From Duganella sp. (GTDB lineage Bacteria > Pseudomonadota > Gammaproteobacteria > Burkholderiales > Burkholderiaceae_D), in the NCBI GenBank assembly GCA_026225475.1, contig JAMFSU010000002.1, forward strand, positions 1 through 41,968: DNA of 41,968 nucleotides, given 5' to 3'. Position 1 is the stretch's first letter. The number at the start of each line of letters is the position of its first letter. Below are positions 1-8,035 of this stretch, in pieces. The position numbers and the translations under genes were made by a program. The notes beneath the pieces were generated by a model, which saw nothing but the letters and a program-made list of their open reading frames with translations, made no database searches and was not told the DNA's origin.

Positions 1-525
1 AATGAGCGCAATGCCAATAGCGGCATCGTGGTGGGCATTTCGCCGACCGACTATCCCGGCCATCCGCTGGCGGGCGTGGCATTCCAGCGCCAGTGGGAGT
101 CGCGCGCCTATGAACTGGGTGGCCGCAACTATGACGCACCGGGGCAACTGGTGGGCGATTTCCTGGCCAAGCGGCCTTCGACCCAACTCGGCAGCGTGAT
201 CCCTTCCTACAAGCCGGGCGTGCTGCTGGGCGATCTGAGCACGTCCTTGCCTGACTATGCGATCGATGCAATACGCGAAGCCTTGCCAATGTTTGAAAAG
301 CAGATTCGCGGATATGCCATGCACGATGCTGTGCTGACTGGTGTCGAAACCCGCACTTCGTCACCAGTGCGTATCCGGCGCGATGACGTAACGCTGCAAA
401 GCATGAACACCAAGGGTTTGTATCCGGCCGGTGAGGGCGCCGGTTACGCTGGCGGCATCATGTCGGCCTCGATCGATGGCATCAAGGTGGCCGAGGCCGT
501 GGCGCTGGCGATGGCCGGAGGCTGA
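1..525 (+). CDS. FAD-dependent dehydrogenase, C-terminal part (5' end outside the window)
   Basis: The reading frame is open from base 1, so this is the C-terminal 174 codons of a longer gene. The last 35 residues (GLYPAGEGAGYAGGIMSASIDG and onward, about bases 415-522) are the FAD-binding C-terminal signature of the large uncharacterised FAD-dependent dehydrogenases of the COG2509 type: a GLYPxGEGAGYAGG loop contacting the flavin, followed by a helix ending the protein. Substrate is unknown for this family. The first GTG at base 28 is internal, because the homologous region continues upstream of it. The 3' end overlaps the convergent hutD-like gene by 82 bp, which is unusual but both frames are intact. 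Family call is good; function is not resolved. Confidence 0.8.
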   Translation, partial: NERNANSGIVVGISPTDYPGHPLAGVAFQRQWESRAYELGGRNYDAPGQLVGDFLAKRPSTQLGSVIPSYKPGVLLGDLSTSLPDYAIDAIREALPMFEKQIRGYAMHDAVLTGVETRTSSPVRIRRDDVTLQSMNTKGLYPAGEGAGYAGGIMSASIDGIKVAEAVALAMAGG

Positions 526-1100
526 GCGGCGACCTGCTGCAAACGTACCAGCATCAATTGCACGCCCGCGCCTGCCGGGGTGGCGATACAACTTCTTTCC
601 GTTGCCGCAAACCAGGCTGCATCCCCGGCGTGCAAGGTTTGTTCCTGGGTCAGATGGCAACTGCCGCGCACTACATACAGCACGGCCGCAAGGCACTCTA
701 GCCTGAGCACGGTCGGCCCGCTCAGGGTCAGCGCTTCCAGCGTGTGGGTATAGTCGGCACGTCGTGTCATCACATTGAAATCCACCACGGCGCCGTCCAG
801 CAAGGCGGCCTGTACCGGTAGCTCACCATCGAAGCGCAACGCGGTATCGCCCGGTAACAGGCGCTGCTGATGGCCGTCGATTTGCAGCGCCACGCCATTG
901 CCGGCCAGCATCGCCAGCGAACGGTCAACGCCGGGAAAGATGGAGAATGCGCCACCTTGCTGCACGGTGGCGACACTGATGCGCCAATCGAAATTTTCCA
1001 AGGTACTTGCGGCTGGATGGCGCAGGATTTCGCAGGTCACGCCACCGCCGTTTTTCCAGCGCATCAGGCGTTGTTGCGATTGCGGGAGAAGTATCGGCAT
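444..1100 (-). CDS. hutD: HutD/Ves family protein
   Basis: A 218-residue protein starting MPILLPQSQQRLMRWKNGGG. The W-K-N-GGG-x-T motif near residues 15-22, the WRIS segment around residue 40 and the FSxFPGVDRSLAML stretch are hallmarks of the HutD/Ves cupin-like family. HutD proteins sit in histidine-utilisation clusters and are thought to limit flux or sense a pathway intermediate (N-formylglutamate has been proposed); no catalytic role is established. It lies 42 bp downstream of the hutG-like gene on the same strand and is probably last in that operon. Its 3' end runs 82 bp into the convergent dehydrogenase gene. The final 20 or so residues are Ala/Ser/Met rich and may be a non-conserved tail. 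Confidence 0.85.
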   Translation of the reverse strand: MPILLPQSQQRLMRWKNGGGVTCEILRHPAASTLENFDWRISVATVQQGGAFSIFPGVDRSLAMLAGNGVALQIDGHQQRLLPGDTALRFDGELPVQAALLDGAVVDFNVMTRRADYTHTLEALTLSGPTVLRLECLAAVLYVVRGSCHLTQEQTLHAGDAAWFAATERSCIATPAGAGVQLMLVRLQQVAAQPPAIASATASATLMPSIEADMMPPA

Positions 1101-1142
1101 AGAGTGGGCTGTGCGCCCACAGAGGGGGCGCTTGGCGAACGG

Positions 1143-2075
1143 TTAAACGGGTTGCATGATCAAGTGTGCCAGTCGTGCCGCGACACGGGCGGTGAGGCCG
1201 TCGCGGTCATAGACCGGATTGCACTCGGCGATGTCGGCGGCGACCAGCTTGCCACTGTTGCGGATGGTCGTGACCAGGCGTTCAACGCGGTCCAGCGCCA
1301 TGCCGAAGGCGGCCGGGGCAGAGACGCCGGGCGCCTTTTCACCGGGCAGCACGTCCAGATCGATGGTCAGGTAGACATCGGTCACGTCGCGCAACCGTTG
1401 CTGCAATTGGGCATGCAAGGTGTCGGTGCTGCGCTGGGCCACTTCGCTGTCGGTGTAGTATTCCACTTCCAGCTGCTGGGCGCGTGCGAACAGGGCTGGC
1501 GTATTGCCTAGCTCGCTGATGCCGTAGCACAGGTATTGAAATTCGATATCGGCCCAGTCGCACCAATCCGCCATTTGCTTGAACGGGGTGCCGGAACTGG
1601 CGCGGTCGCTTTCACGCAGGTCGAAGTGGGCGTCGAAATTGATGATTAACAGTTTGCGCTGTGCCATGGCACGGCCGAAGTGGCGCGTCACGCCCAGGAA
1701 GGTGCCATAGGCAACTTCGTGGCCGCCGCCCAGTACCAGCGGAAAAGCACCTTGCGCCTTGACGTCGGCGACCTTGGCGGCCAGCCGTTGCTGGGCCTGT
1801 TCCAGTTCGCCGTCGAGACATTCGATGTTGCCGGCATCGGCCAGCGCTTCCAGCCGATGCACCGGTAGATTGGCCAGCATGCGGCGAATCGCATCCGGTC
1901 CTTGCGCGGCACCGATGCGGCCGTGATTGCGCTTGACGCCTTCATCGCAGGCAAAGCCGATCAAGACGGCGCCGGCGCGGATGTTGTGATCGAATGGCTG
2001 CACGATTTGATGCAAGCGGTGGGTGTCGCCGGCACTATCGTGATCGAGGCGGCCGCTCCAGAGCGAAGAATCCAT
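1143..2075 (-). CDS. hutG: Formimidoylglutamase-like hydrolase, arginase/agmatinase family
   Basis: A 310-residue ureohydrolase. The binuclear manganese ligands are visible: GGGHE at about residues 116-120, DAHFD at 148-152 and DLD at 239-241. HutG of this family splits N-formimidoyl-L-glutamate to glutamate and formamide, the last step of histidine breakdown; the adjacent hutD gene supports that over agmatinase or arginase. I chose the ATG at 2075 because AAGGA lies just upstream; a TTG at 2096 in the same frame would overlap the ABC ATPase stop and has no ribosome site. The other hut genes (hutH, hutU, hutI, hutF) are not in the window, so the exact substrate (formimidoylglutamate or a related guanidino compound) is inferred. 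Confidence 0.85.
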   Translation of the reverse strand: MDSSLWSGRLDHDSAGDTHRLHQIVQPFDHNIRAGAVLIGFACDEGVKRNHGRIGAAQGPDAIRRMLANLPVHRLEALADAGNIECLDGELEQAQQRLAAKVADVKAQGAFPLVLGGGHEVAYGTFLGVTRHFGRAMAQRKLLIINFDAHFDLRESDRASSGTPFKQMADWCDWADIEFQYLCYGISELGNTPALFARAQQLEVEYYTDSEVAQRSTDTLHAQLQQRLRDVTDVYLTIDLDVLPGEKAPGVSAPAAFGMALDRVERLVTTIRNSGKLVAADIAECNPVYDRDGLTARVAARLAHLIMQPV

Positions 2076-2092
2076 GTTACTTGTCCTTATGT

Positions 2093-2887
2093 TCAACCCG
2101 CATCCGTCGATGCGGTCGAGCTATTGCGTGTCAATATTGCTTGCAGGAAGCTGCGGGTGCGCTCTTGCGTCGGATTGACGAAAATCTGTTGTGGCCTGCC
2201 GGTCTCGACGATACGGCCCTGGTCCATCACCACCACGACATCGGCGACTTCGCGGGCGAAGCCCATTTCATGCGTCACCACGATCATGGTCATGCCTTCA
2301 TTGGCGAGGGTCTTCATGACTTGCAAGACTTCGCCGACCAATTCCGGATCGAGCGCCGAAGTCGGTTCGTCGAACAGCATCACTTTTGGTTGCATGGCCA
2401 GTGCACGGGCAATCGCTACGCGCTGCTTCTGGCCGCCCGACAAGGTTGACGGCATGGCATCGGCCTTGGCTGCCAGACCAACCTTGGCCAGTAACTGACG
2501 CGCCAGCAGGTCGGCCTGGTCGCGCGGCATGTGGCGGATCTTGCGCGGACCCACGGTGACGTTTTCCAGCACCGACAGATGCGGAAACAGATTGAACGAC
2601 TGGAACACCATGCCAACCTGAGTACGCAAGTCGTTGAGCGCTGCTTCGTCGATCATCTTGCCGTTGCTCAGCAAGTCTTGACCGGCGATGCGCACGTTAC
2701 CTTGTTCGGCAACTTCCAGGCCGTTGCAGCAGCGTAGCAGGGTGCTTTTGCCGGAACCGCTGGGGCCGATGATGACGATCACTTGCGAGGCCTGTACCTG
2801 CAGGTCGATGTCATGCAGGATGCGCTGGCCGGAAAACGATTTGCTCAGCTGACGGATATCGATCATGGGAGGCAAAGCTTGTGACAT
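2093..2887 (-). CDS. Polar amino-acid ABC transporter, ATP-binding protein (HisP/GlnQ type)
   Basis: 264 residues with all nucleotide-binding signatures: Walker [10 protein letters not shown] at 41-49, Q-loop [12 protein letters not shown] near 94-105, signature LSGGQ at 149-153, Walker B and DEPTS at 169-177, and the H-loop [11 protein letters not shown]. The [16 protein letters not shown] stretch is characteristic of the polar amino-acid subfamily. The ATG shares one base with the permease stop (TGATG), with an AGGAGGGG ribosome site inside the permease end, so the two are translationally coupled. It should energise uptake of the substrate recognised by the binding protein encoded at 3588-4355. 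With hutG and hutD downstream, histidine, formimidoylglutamate or another Glu/His-related compound is the likely cargo. Confidence 0.92.
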   Translation of the reverse strand: MSQALPPMIDIRQLSKSFSGQRILHDIDLQVQASQVIVIIGPSGSGKSTLLRCCNGLEVAEQGNVRIAGQDLLSNGKMIDEAALNDLRTQVGMVFQSFNLFPHLSVLENVTVGPRKIRHMPRDQADLLARQLLAKVGLAAKADAMPSTLSGGQKQRVAIARALAMQPKVMLFDEPTSALDPELVGEVLQVMKTLANEGMTMIVVTHEMGFAREVADVVVVMDQGRIVETGRPQQIFVNPTQERTRSFLQAILTRNSSTASTDAG

Positions 2888-3552
2888 CAGATGGCCCCTC
2901 CTGCGCGCAGGCGCTTTTCGGCGTATTGCAAGGCCAGGCTGGTGATGCTGGTGAGCACCAGATAGACCAGTGCGATGGCCAGATAGACTTCCAGCGAACG
3001 GTAGGAGACGCTGATGATTTTTTGTCCTTCATGCATTAGGTCGGCAATCGTCAATAGCGACACCAATGCCGAGTTCTTGATCAATGCAATGAATTCATTG
3101 CCCAGCGGCGGAATCATGCGCACGATTGCCTGCGGCAGGATAATGGTGCGCATTGCCTTGGCCGACGACATGCCGAGCGAACGCGCCGCTTCCATCTGGC
3201 CACGGTCGATCGATTGGATGGCGCCGCGCACAATTTCCGAAACATAGGCGCCGGAGTAGATGCCGAGTCCGAGCACGCCGCACACAAAGGCCGGCAGCAG
3301 GATATCGAATTGCGGCAAGCCGAAGAACAGCAGGAACAATTGCACCAGCAACGGCGTGCCACGGATAAAGGTGACATAGGTGGTGCAGATGCCATAGCGC
3401 CAGCGCTTGCTGCGGTCGAGCCGGCCCAAGCCGACCAGCAACCCCAGCACGCAGCCCAGCAACAGCGAGCTGGCGGTGATTTCTACGGTCACCAGCGCAC
3501 CGTGCATCAGGTCGGGCCAGCCTTGCAGTACTGGCGAAAAATCAAAATTCAC
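2887..3552 (-). CDS. Polar amino-acid ABC transporter, permease (HisM/GlnP type)
   Basis: 221 residues with about five membrane segments. The N-terminal [18 protein letters not shown] and the EAA loop region ([25 protein letters not shown], roughly residues 137-162) identify the HisM/GlnP permease family. The start is a GTG at 3552, preceded by a strong AAGGAG ribosome site; no better ATG exists. The gene lies 35 bp after the binding-protein gene and is coupled to the ATPase gene by a one-base overlap. Only one permease gene is present, so it probably works as a homodimer. Confidence 0.92.
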   Translation of the reverse strand: MNFDFSPVLQGWPDLMHGALVTVEITASSLLLGCVLGLLVGLGRLDRSKRWRYGICTTYVTFIRGTPLLVQLFLLFFGLPQFDILLPAFVCGVLGLGIYSGAYVSEIVRGAIQSIDRGQMEAARSLGMSSAKAMRTIILPQAIVRMIPPLGNEFIALIKNSALVSLLTIADLMHEGQKIISVSYRSLEVYLAIALVYLVLTSITSLALQYAEKRLRAGGAI

Positions 3553-3587
3553 GTGTTCTCCTTGTTACCGCAATCGCGCCCCGATGC

Positions 3588-4355
3588 TTATTTGGCCGAC
3601 AGCCACTTTTGCACCAGCTTGTCATAGCTGCCGTCGAGCTTGACCTTCTTGAGCGCGGTGTTCATTTCTTCGGTCAGTTGCGGCAAGTCCTTGCGCACGG
3701 CATAGCCATACAGTTCGATGCTGACCTGTTTGTCGAGCACCTTCATGCCGGGGCGGGTCTTGATGTATTCCAGCGCTGCTGGCTTACCGGTTACGGCCGC
3801 GTCGGCACGGCCGATTTCCACCAGGTTGAACATTTCCTGATTTTTTTCGACTTCGATACGTTCGGCTTGCGGATAAAACTCTTTGAGGTAGTTGGCCGAC
3901 TTGGTGCCGACCTGTACCGAGACCTTCTTGCCTGCCAGGTCGGATGGCTGCTTGATGGTGGTGTTGCTGGCCTTGGTCAGCACCACCAGACCACCGGGAT
4001 AGTAAGGATCAGTGAAGTTGACCACGCGGCGGCGCTCTTCGGTGATGTAGATGGCGGACGAGGCGACGTCGAAGCGGCGCGACACCAGACCAGGGATCAA
4101 ACCCTTGAAATCGATATCGGTCCATTCCACTTTCTTGCCCATGTTCTTGGCCAGCAACTCGATCAGTTCGACGTCGAAACCGGTGCGCTTGCCATCCTTG
4201 TAAAACTCGAACGGTGGGAAGGTGGCATCGGTTGCTACGCGGATGACGTCGACGGTTTGGGCCTGTGCCATGAGCGGTAGACTGGCCAGAGTGGTGAGTG
4301 CGGCGGCGGCCAGCAATTGCGTGCTGCGTTGGATGAAGCTGCGGCGTTGGGTCAT
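3588..4355 (-). CDS. Polar amino-acid ABC transporter, periplasmic binding protein
   Basis: 255 residues from the ATG at 4355, which has GAGGAG upstream. A signal peptide is clear: MTQRRSFIQRSTQLLAAAAL, then a cleavage site near MAQAQ/TVDV (about residue 31). The mature part begins with IRVATDATFPPFEF, the family 3 solute-binding signature, followed by GFDVELIELLAKNMG and FDVASSAIYITEERR. This family binds amino acids and opines. The first gene after the IclR regulator, it probably starts the transport part of the operon. The frame stays open upstream to 4559, but that part has no signal peptide and overlaps the regulator gene. Confidence 0.92.
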   Translation of the reverse strand: MTQRRSFIQRSTQLLAAAALTTLASLPLMAQAQTVDVIRVATDATFPPFEFYKDGKRTGFDVELIELLAKNMGKKVEWTDIDFKGLIPGLVSRRFDVASSAIYITEERRRVVNFTDPYYPGGLVVLTKASNTTIKQPSDLAGKKVSVQVGTKSANYLKEFYPQAERIEVEKNQEMFNLVEIGRADAAVTGKPAALEYIKTRPGMKVLDKQVSIELYGYAVRKDLPQLTEEMNTALKKVKLDGSYDKLVQKWLSAK

Positions 4356-4390
4356 GGTTGCTCCTCGGAAATGGGTTGAGTGGGAGAGAC

Positions 4391-5179
4391 TTAGAACAGG
4401 GCAAGACGTTCGGTAATGGCCGCAGCGGCATCCACTGTGGCCGTAATCAATTCCTGAGCGCGCGTCTGCACGCGCACGGCAGGCGCCATCAAGGTAATCA
4501 CGCCGGCGGCCTGGCCGGGTTTGTAAAATACCGGTGCACTCACGCCCCAGACGCCCCAATCGACTTCGCCTTCACTGATGGCATAGCCTTGGGTGTGGAT
4601 GGCATTGAGTTCGGCCTGCAGTTGTTCGATGTCGTTGTGGTTGTTATGCAACTGGCGTGCCACGATGTCGGCGCTGATGGTATTCGGCAAGTGTGCCAGC
4701 AAGGCCTTGGCCGAGGCGCCGCGGGTGAGCGGATGCGAGCGGCCCTTGGAAAACGAGCAACGCAGCGATTGCTCACTATCGACCATGTCCAGGCACGTCA
4801 CCTGATCGTTGACGGCCACCATCAGTCCCACGCTTTCGCCGCATTTGCGCGCCAGTTTTTGCATTTCCGGCTGGGCATTGCTCATCAGGTAGGACGTGTG
4901 ATCGAAGCCCCAGGCCAATTGCACGCTCAGTGGACCGGGTGCGTAGAAATTATCCTGTTCCTGCACCAGTCCCCATTTCTTGAGCGGCAGCAGGTGGCGG
5001 TACAAAGTGCTTTGCGGCAAGCCGGTCAATTCTTTCAGCGTGCGCACGGCAATCGGCTTGCCGTGGCGGGCAATCACCGACAACACCAACAGCGAGCGTT
5101 CACTGGTGGCGACGACAGGTTCATTGGCTGATTGCGAGGAAGCACTTTTCATGCGGCCATGATTCCCGATTTTTCTCAT
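4391..5179 (-). CDS. IclR family transcriptional regulator
   Basis: 262 residues: a winged helix-turn-helix at about 25-90 (SERSLLVLSVIARHGKPIAV and TLKELTGLPQSTLYRHL) and an IclR effector-binding domain from about 100 (LMSNAQPEMQKLARKCGES, then LTRGASAKALLAHLP). It is 35 bp upstream of the binding-protein gene on the same strand, so it probably controls, and may be co-transcribed with, the transporter-hutG-hutD genes. Classical hut operons use a GntR-type HutC repressor; an IclR protein here is a variation. Start codon is uncertain: ATG at 5179 or ATG at 5152, neither with a strong ribosome site. The effector is unknown. Confidence 0.88.
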   Translation of the reverse strand: MRKIGNHGRMKSASSQSANEPVVATSERSLLVLSVIARHGKPIAVRTLKELTGLPQSTLYRHLLPLKKWGLVQEQDNFYAPGPLSVQLAWGFDHTSYLMSNAQPEMQKLARKCGESVGLMVAVNDQVTCLDMVDSEQSLRCSFSKGRSHPLTRGASAKALLAHLPNTISADIVARQLHNNHNDIEQLQAELNAIHTQGYAISEGEVDWGVWGVSAPVFYKPGQAAGVITLMAPAVRVQTRAQELITATVDAAAAITERLALF

Positions 5180-5310
5180 ATTTGAAAATCAAATTCTCGT
5201 TATTTGGGAATGGTAATGAGAAATCGAGAAATGGGAGTGGCACTGCTGTCGGTTTTGCAAGAAAACCTAGAAATTATTTTATTGCGGCAAGAGCATGCAT
5301 TTTGCGAGGC

Positions 5311-5342
5311 AATAAAAAACGGGCCGCAAATGCGACCCGTTG
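5311..5342 (-). terminator. Intrinsic terminator of phaP
   Basis: On the minus strand AACGGGTCGC, loop ATTT, GCGGCCCGTT form a 10-bp stem with one G-U pair, followed directly by TTTTATT. It lies 25 bp after the phaP stop codon, a textbook position. Confidence 0.9.
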
Positions 5343-5366
5343 GAGGCAATCAACGACGGACAGCGC

Positions 5367-5930
5367 TTACTTCTTGGCGCGGCCAGTGGTTTTTTCAGCA
5401 GCTTGGGTGAATTGCTTGGCGGCGTTGCTCAGATGGCCTTCCAGCGATTCAACCGCTTGCTTGGTGTTCTTGGTCAATTGCTCGTAGCTGGCGTTGGCGT
5501 TGCCGATGGCCGACTTCAACAGGGCAATTGCGTTTTCCGAACCGGCTGGTGCGTTCTTGGCGATTTCGTCAACCAGTGCGCTGACCTTACGGCTCGATTC
5601 GGCAACTTGCGCTTCCGAAGCCTTGGTCAGTTCAGCTTGCGTCGCCGAAATGATCGATGCCAAGTGACGGCCATAAGCGGCAGCCTTTTCAGCAGTTGGT
5701 TGAGCATGCGCAGTGGCCAGTGCCAACAGTTCTTGCGGGTCTTTGACCGCGGCGAATTGCTGCGCGGTGGCGACCGATTCTTCCAGCGATGCCTTGGCGG
5801 CGCTGAGGTTCAACTCGATGATCTTTTCCACGCCTTCGAAGGTCTTGGTCGTGAGCGTGTTGATCAAATCCAGTTGAGCCTGGAAATGGGTCTTGGTTGC
5901 TGCAGAAAATTGATCTTGATATGAAAACAT
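5367..5930 (-). CDS. phaP: Phasin PhaP (polyhydroxyalkanoate granule protein)
   Basis: 187 residues from the ATG at 5930, which has AAGGAGA at ideal distance. The sequence MFSYQDQFSAATKTHFQAQL and the amphipathic, Ala/Gln/Glu-rich helices throughout match the proteobacterial phasin family (about 180-190 residues). Phasins coat cytoplasmic PHB granules, control their size and number, and are very abundant when polymer is stored. The C-terminal AAKQFTQAAEKTTGRAKK is the usual Lys/Ala tail. The gene is monocistronic, with its own promoter (6013-6040) and terminator (5311-5342). A palindrome over the -35 box suggests repression, for example by PhaR, whose gene is not in the window. Confidence 0.92.
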   Translation of the reverse strand: MFSYQDQFSAATKTHFQAQLDLINTLTTKTFEGVEKIIELNLSAAKASLEESVATAQQFAAVKDPQELLALATAHAQPTAEKAAAYGRHLASIISATQAELTKASEAQVAESSRKVSALVDEIAKNAPAGSENAIALLKSAIGNANASYEQLTKNTKQAVESLEGHLSNAAKQFTQAAEKTTGRAKK

Positions 5931-6012
5931 GAATTTCTCCTTTGGTTCACAAACGGAATGGTAAGTGGCGGCTTCCTTCAAGAAATTTTTATTGTGCGCC
6001 GCAACAAAACGT

Positions 6013-6040
6013 ATTTTACGCAGATGCTTGACCCGGTCAA
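6013..6040 (-). promoter_or_regulatory. Sigma-70 promoter of phaP
   Basis: Read on the minus strand: -35 TTGACC (plus-strand 6035-6040), 16-bp spacer, -10 TAAAAT (plus-strand 6013-6018). Transcription would begin near 6006, giving a leader of about 75 nt before the phaP ATG. Just downstream, at 5992-6007, lies an imperfect inverted repeat TTGTTGC/GCACAA that could be another regulator site. Confidence 0.7.
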
Positions 6041-6043
6041 GCA
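6025..6043. repeat. Perfect palindrome overlapping the phaP -35 box
   Basis: TGCTTGACC-C-GGTCAAGCA: two 9-bp arms and a single central base. The -35 hexamer lies inside it, which is what an operator for a dimeric repressor would look like. The binding protein is unknown; PhaR is a guess from context. Confidence 0.6.
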
Positions 6044-6209
6044 CTTTTCATGCACTGCACAAAAATGATATGGCGCGCCAAAAAATCAGTAATTTTGGTT
6101 ATGCCATCTTGTCAAAAACATACTGATAATCCGTATGTTTGAAAGCCTATTTTCAATCCCCTTCCAGCCGAGTGTACGCCCGATTTCAACGTCGTCATCA
6201 ACTGCTGCA

Positions 6210-7391
6210 TCAACCCCGTGAGAGCTCTGTCAACACCGGCAAATCATGCACCACCACACCGGCGTCGGCGGTATCGAACGGACAGCCCTGGCTCACCTCG
6301 ATGCCACGCAAGGCATCCTGATAACCTTGCTCCCAGCGCCATTGAATTGAACCCTTGGAAAAATTGACATCCTTGGAGGCCATGTTCCAGTCGCGCCCGG
6401 CATAGGGCAGACGGACGATGTGAAAGGTTGTATCGGCACCAAGTGCGGCCAGTTGCTTGCGGTCGCCGGGCTGGCGCAGATCGGATGGCAAGCGCTCATA
6501 CAATTCGCGCGCTAGCTTGCGTAATTGATATTGGCGCAGATAGGCGTCGATATGCCGTTGCGAACGCGAAGCGAAGGTGACGTCTTTTTGTCGCGTCTGC
6601 ACCGCTTCCAACGTGCGCGGTTCGGGGCCATCGGCATGCCACAGGTCAACCATCATGCATAAGGTGTTCTGGCGCGGTTCGTCGGAGAGAACGGATTCGA
6701 GCGGGGTATTTGAATACAGTCCGCCATCCCAATACAAATCGCCGTCCACGCGCACGGGCGCAAAGCCGGGCGGCAAGGCACCACTGGCCATCACATGGTC
6801 GAGTTGGATCGGTTGCTGGGCTGAATCAAAATTGACCAGCGTGCCACAGGTGACTTTGACGGCGCTGACAGTGAGGCGGATAGCGGCGGCGTTGTTGAGG
6901 TAATCGAAGTCGACGTATTTGGCCAGTGTCAGGCGCAATTCATCAGTGCTGTAAAAGCTGGCCTCTTCTGGCGGCACCGGCAGGCCAAGTGCGAACGGAT
7001 TGAGCGGACGTGGTGCAAAAAAGCCTGGTACGCCGCGCACAAAGGTATCCATGGTGGTGAACCAGGTCGACAATTGCCGCGTGGCATCGGGGACCTGCTG
7101 CATGTTGAGCAGGTCGGGATGGGAGACGCTTTCCCAGAATGCGCGCAGGCGCTCGATACGTACTTCGCGCGGATTGCCGGCGATGATGGCGGCATTGATA
7201 GCGCCAATCGAGGTGCCAACCACCCAGTCGGGCGTCAGGTTATGCTCATGCATGGCCTGGTAGACACCAGCCTGATACGCACCTAATGCGCCGCCGCCTT
7301 GCAGTACCAGGGCGATACGCGGTTTATCTTTGGTTTTGGGTTGGGCAGGGGAGTTTGTCGCGGAACGGCGGGCAGTAGCTTGACGTGGCAT
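6210..7391 (-). CDS. Patatin-like phospholipase with C-terminal DUF3734 domain
   Basis: 393 residues from the ATG at 7391 (AAGGA upstream); an in-frame TTG at 7463 is less likely. The patatin catalytic features are present: oxyanion-hole loop QGGGALGAYQAG, nucleophile motif GTSIG, and catalytic Asp in YWDGGLYSNTP. The C-terminal third, with TFASRSQRHIDAYLRQYQLRKL-like helices and VRLPYAGRDWNMASKDVNFS, matches the DUF3734 extension common in Proteobacteria. It is expected to be a cytoplasmic lipid acyl hydrolase or, given the phasin neighbour, possibly active on PHB granule lipids or polymer; this last point is inference only. Single gene, leftward. Confidence 0.88.
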   Translation of the reverse strand: MPRQATARRSATNSPAQPKTKDKPRIALVLQGGGALGAYQAGVYQAMHEHNLTPDWVVGTSIGAINAAIIAGNPREVRIERLRAFWESVSHPDLLNMQQVPDATRQLSTWFTTMDTFVRGVPGFFAPRPLNPFALGLPVPPEEASFYSTDELRLTLAKYVDFDYLNNAAAIRLTVSAVKVTCGTLVNFDSAQQPIQLDHVMASGALPPGFAPVRVDGDLYWDGGLYSNTPLESVLSDEPRQNTLCMMVDLWHADGPEPRTLEAVQTRQKDVTFASRSQRHIDAYLRQYQLRKLARELYERLPSDLRQPGDRKQLAALGADTTFHIVRLPYAGRDWNMASKDVNFSKGSIQWRWEQGYQDALRGIEVSQGCPFDTADAGVVVHDLPVLTELSRG

Positions 7392-7512
7392 CTTGATCCT
7401 TGCGTTGGCATACACGATACAGATTGCGCGCGCGGCACCTTGTTCCTGGCCGCGGATGAACAAAATGATACGTTAATTAGTTGACAGGCGTCTGACACCG
7501 CCAAAGTGCGTT

Positions 7513-7749
7513 TCAGCGTGGGTGCGCAAGGCGAGCTTGGCGCCATTGGTCGAGCAACTGGCGCGCTTGCGGACCGATGGTGTCAGTGCCGACGGCTGCC
7601 AAGTGGTCGATGATCATCATGGCATACACATCGGCCAAGGCATTGACCTCGGGCGAGAGTGCGCATTCCTCGCCAGTGGCGGGCCGTTGAATCCGCCAGT
7701 AATTGATGGCATCTTCCAGCTCGGTCAGAGAAATTGTGGTTTCGGTCAT
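7513..7749 (-). CDS. DUF3717 family protein
   Basis: A 78-residue protein whose N-terminal ITLTELEAAINYWR-like segment (here ISLTELEDAINYWRIQRPAT) and the following LSPEVNALADVYAMMI match the betaproteobacterial DUF3717 family. Function is unknown; such proteins are small, helical and cytoplasmic. A TACAAT sequence just upstream could be a -10 element giving a nearly leaderless message; no clear ribosome site is visible. Confidence 0.8.
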   Translation of the reverse strand: MTETTISLTELEDAINYWRIQRPATGEECALSPEVNALADVYAMMIIDHLAAVGTDTIGPQARQLLDQWRQARLAHPR

Positions 7750-7917
7750 GGCGTCATTGTACGCCGGCGCCGATAGCCCAGGAAAGCGCCTGCCACAGCG
7801 GGCCCATGATGAGAGCGCATCTCACGTTTATTGATGAATGACTTTTAGCGGGAATTGCTTGGTGTCATGCAAGCGCGGATGGACCTCGGAACCGGACGCC
7901 ATGCAAATTCCGTACTA

Positions 7918-7942
7918 GCAAATACGAAATGCTTCGTTTTGC
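7918..7942. promoter_or_regulatory. Inverted repeat upstream of sfnB, candidate operator
   Basis: GCAAATACGAA, spacer ATGC, TTCGTTTTGC: arms pair apart from one extra T. It lies about 95 bp before the sfnB start. The two halves GCAAATA and TTCGTTTTG recur, 16 bp apart instead of 8, upstream of the metQ-like gene (10666-10672 and 10689-10697), which suggests a common LysR-type sulfur regulator site. The regulator is not in the window. Confidence 0.35.
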
Positions 7943-8035
7943 AAAAACAGCGATTTTGATTTAATCACCCGACATTCAACTCTGTCTGCGTTGGCCGCAT
8001 TGCGGCTACGCCGTCATTCCGAGAAAGTCTGGTTA

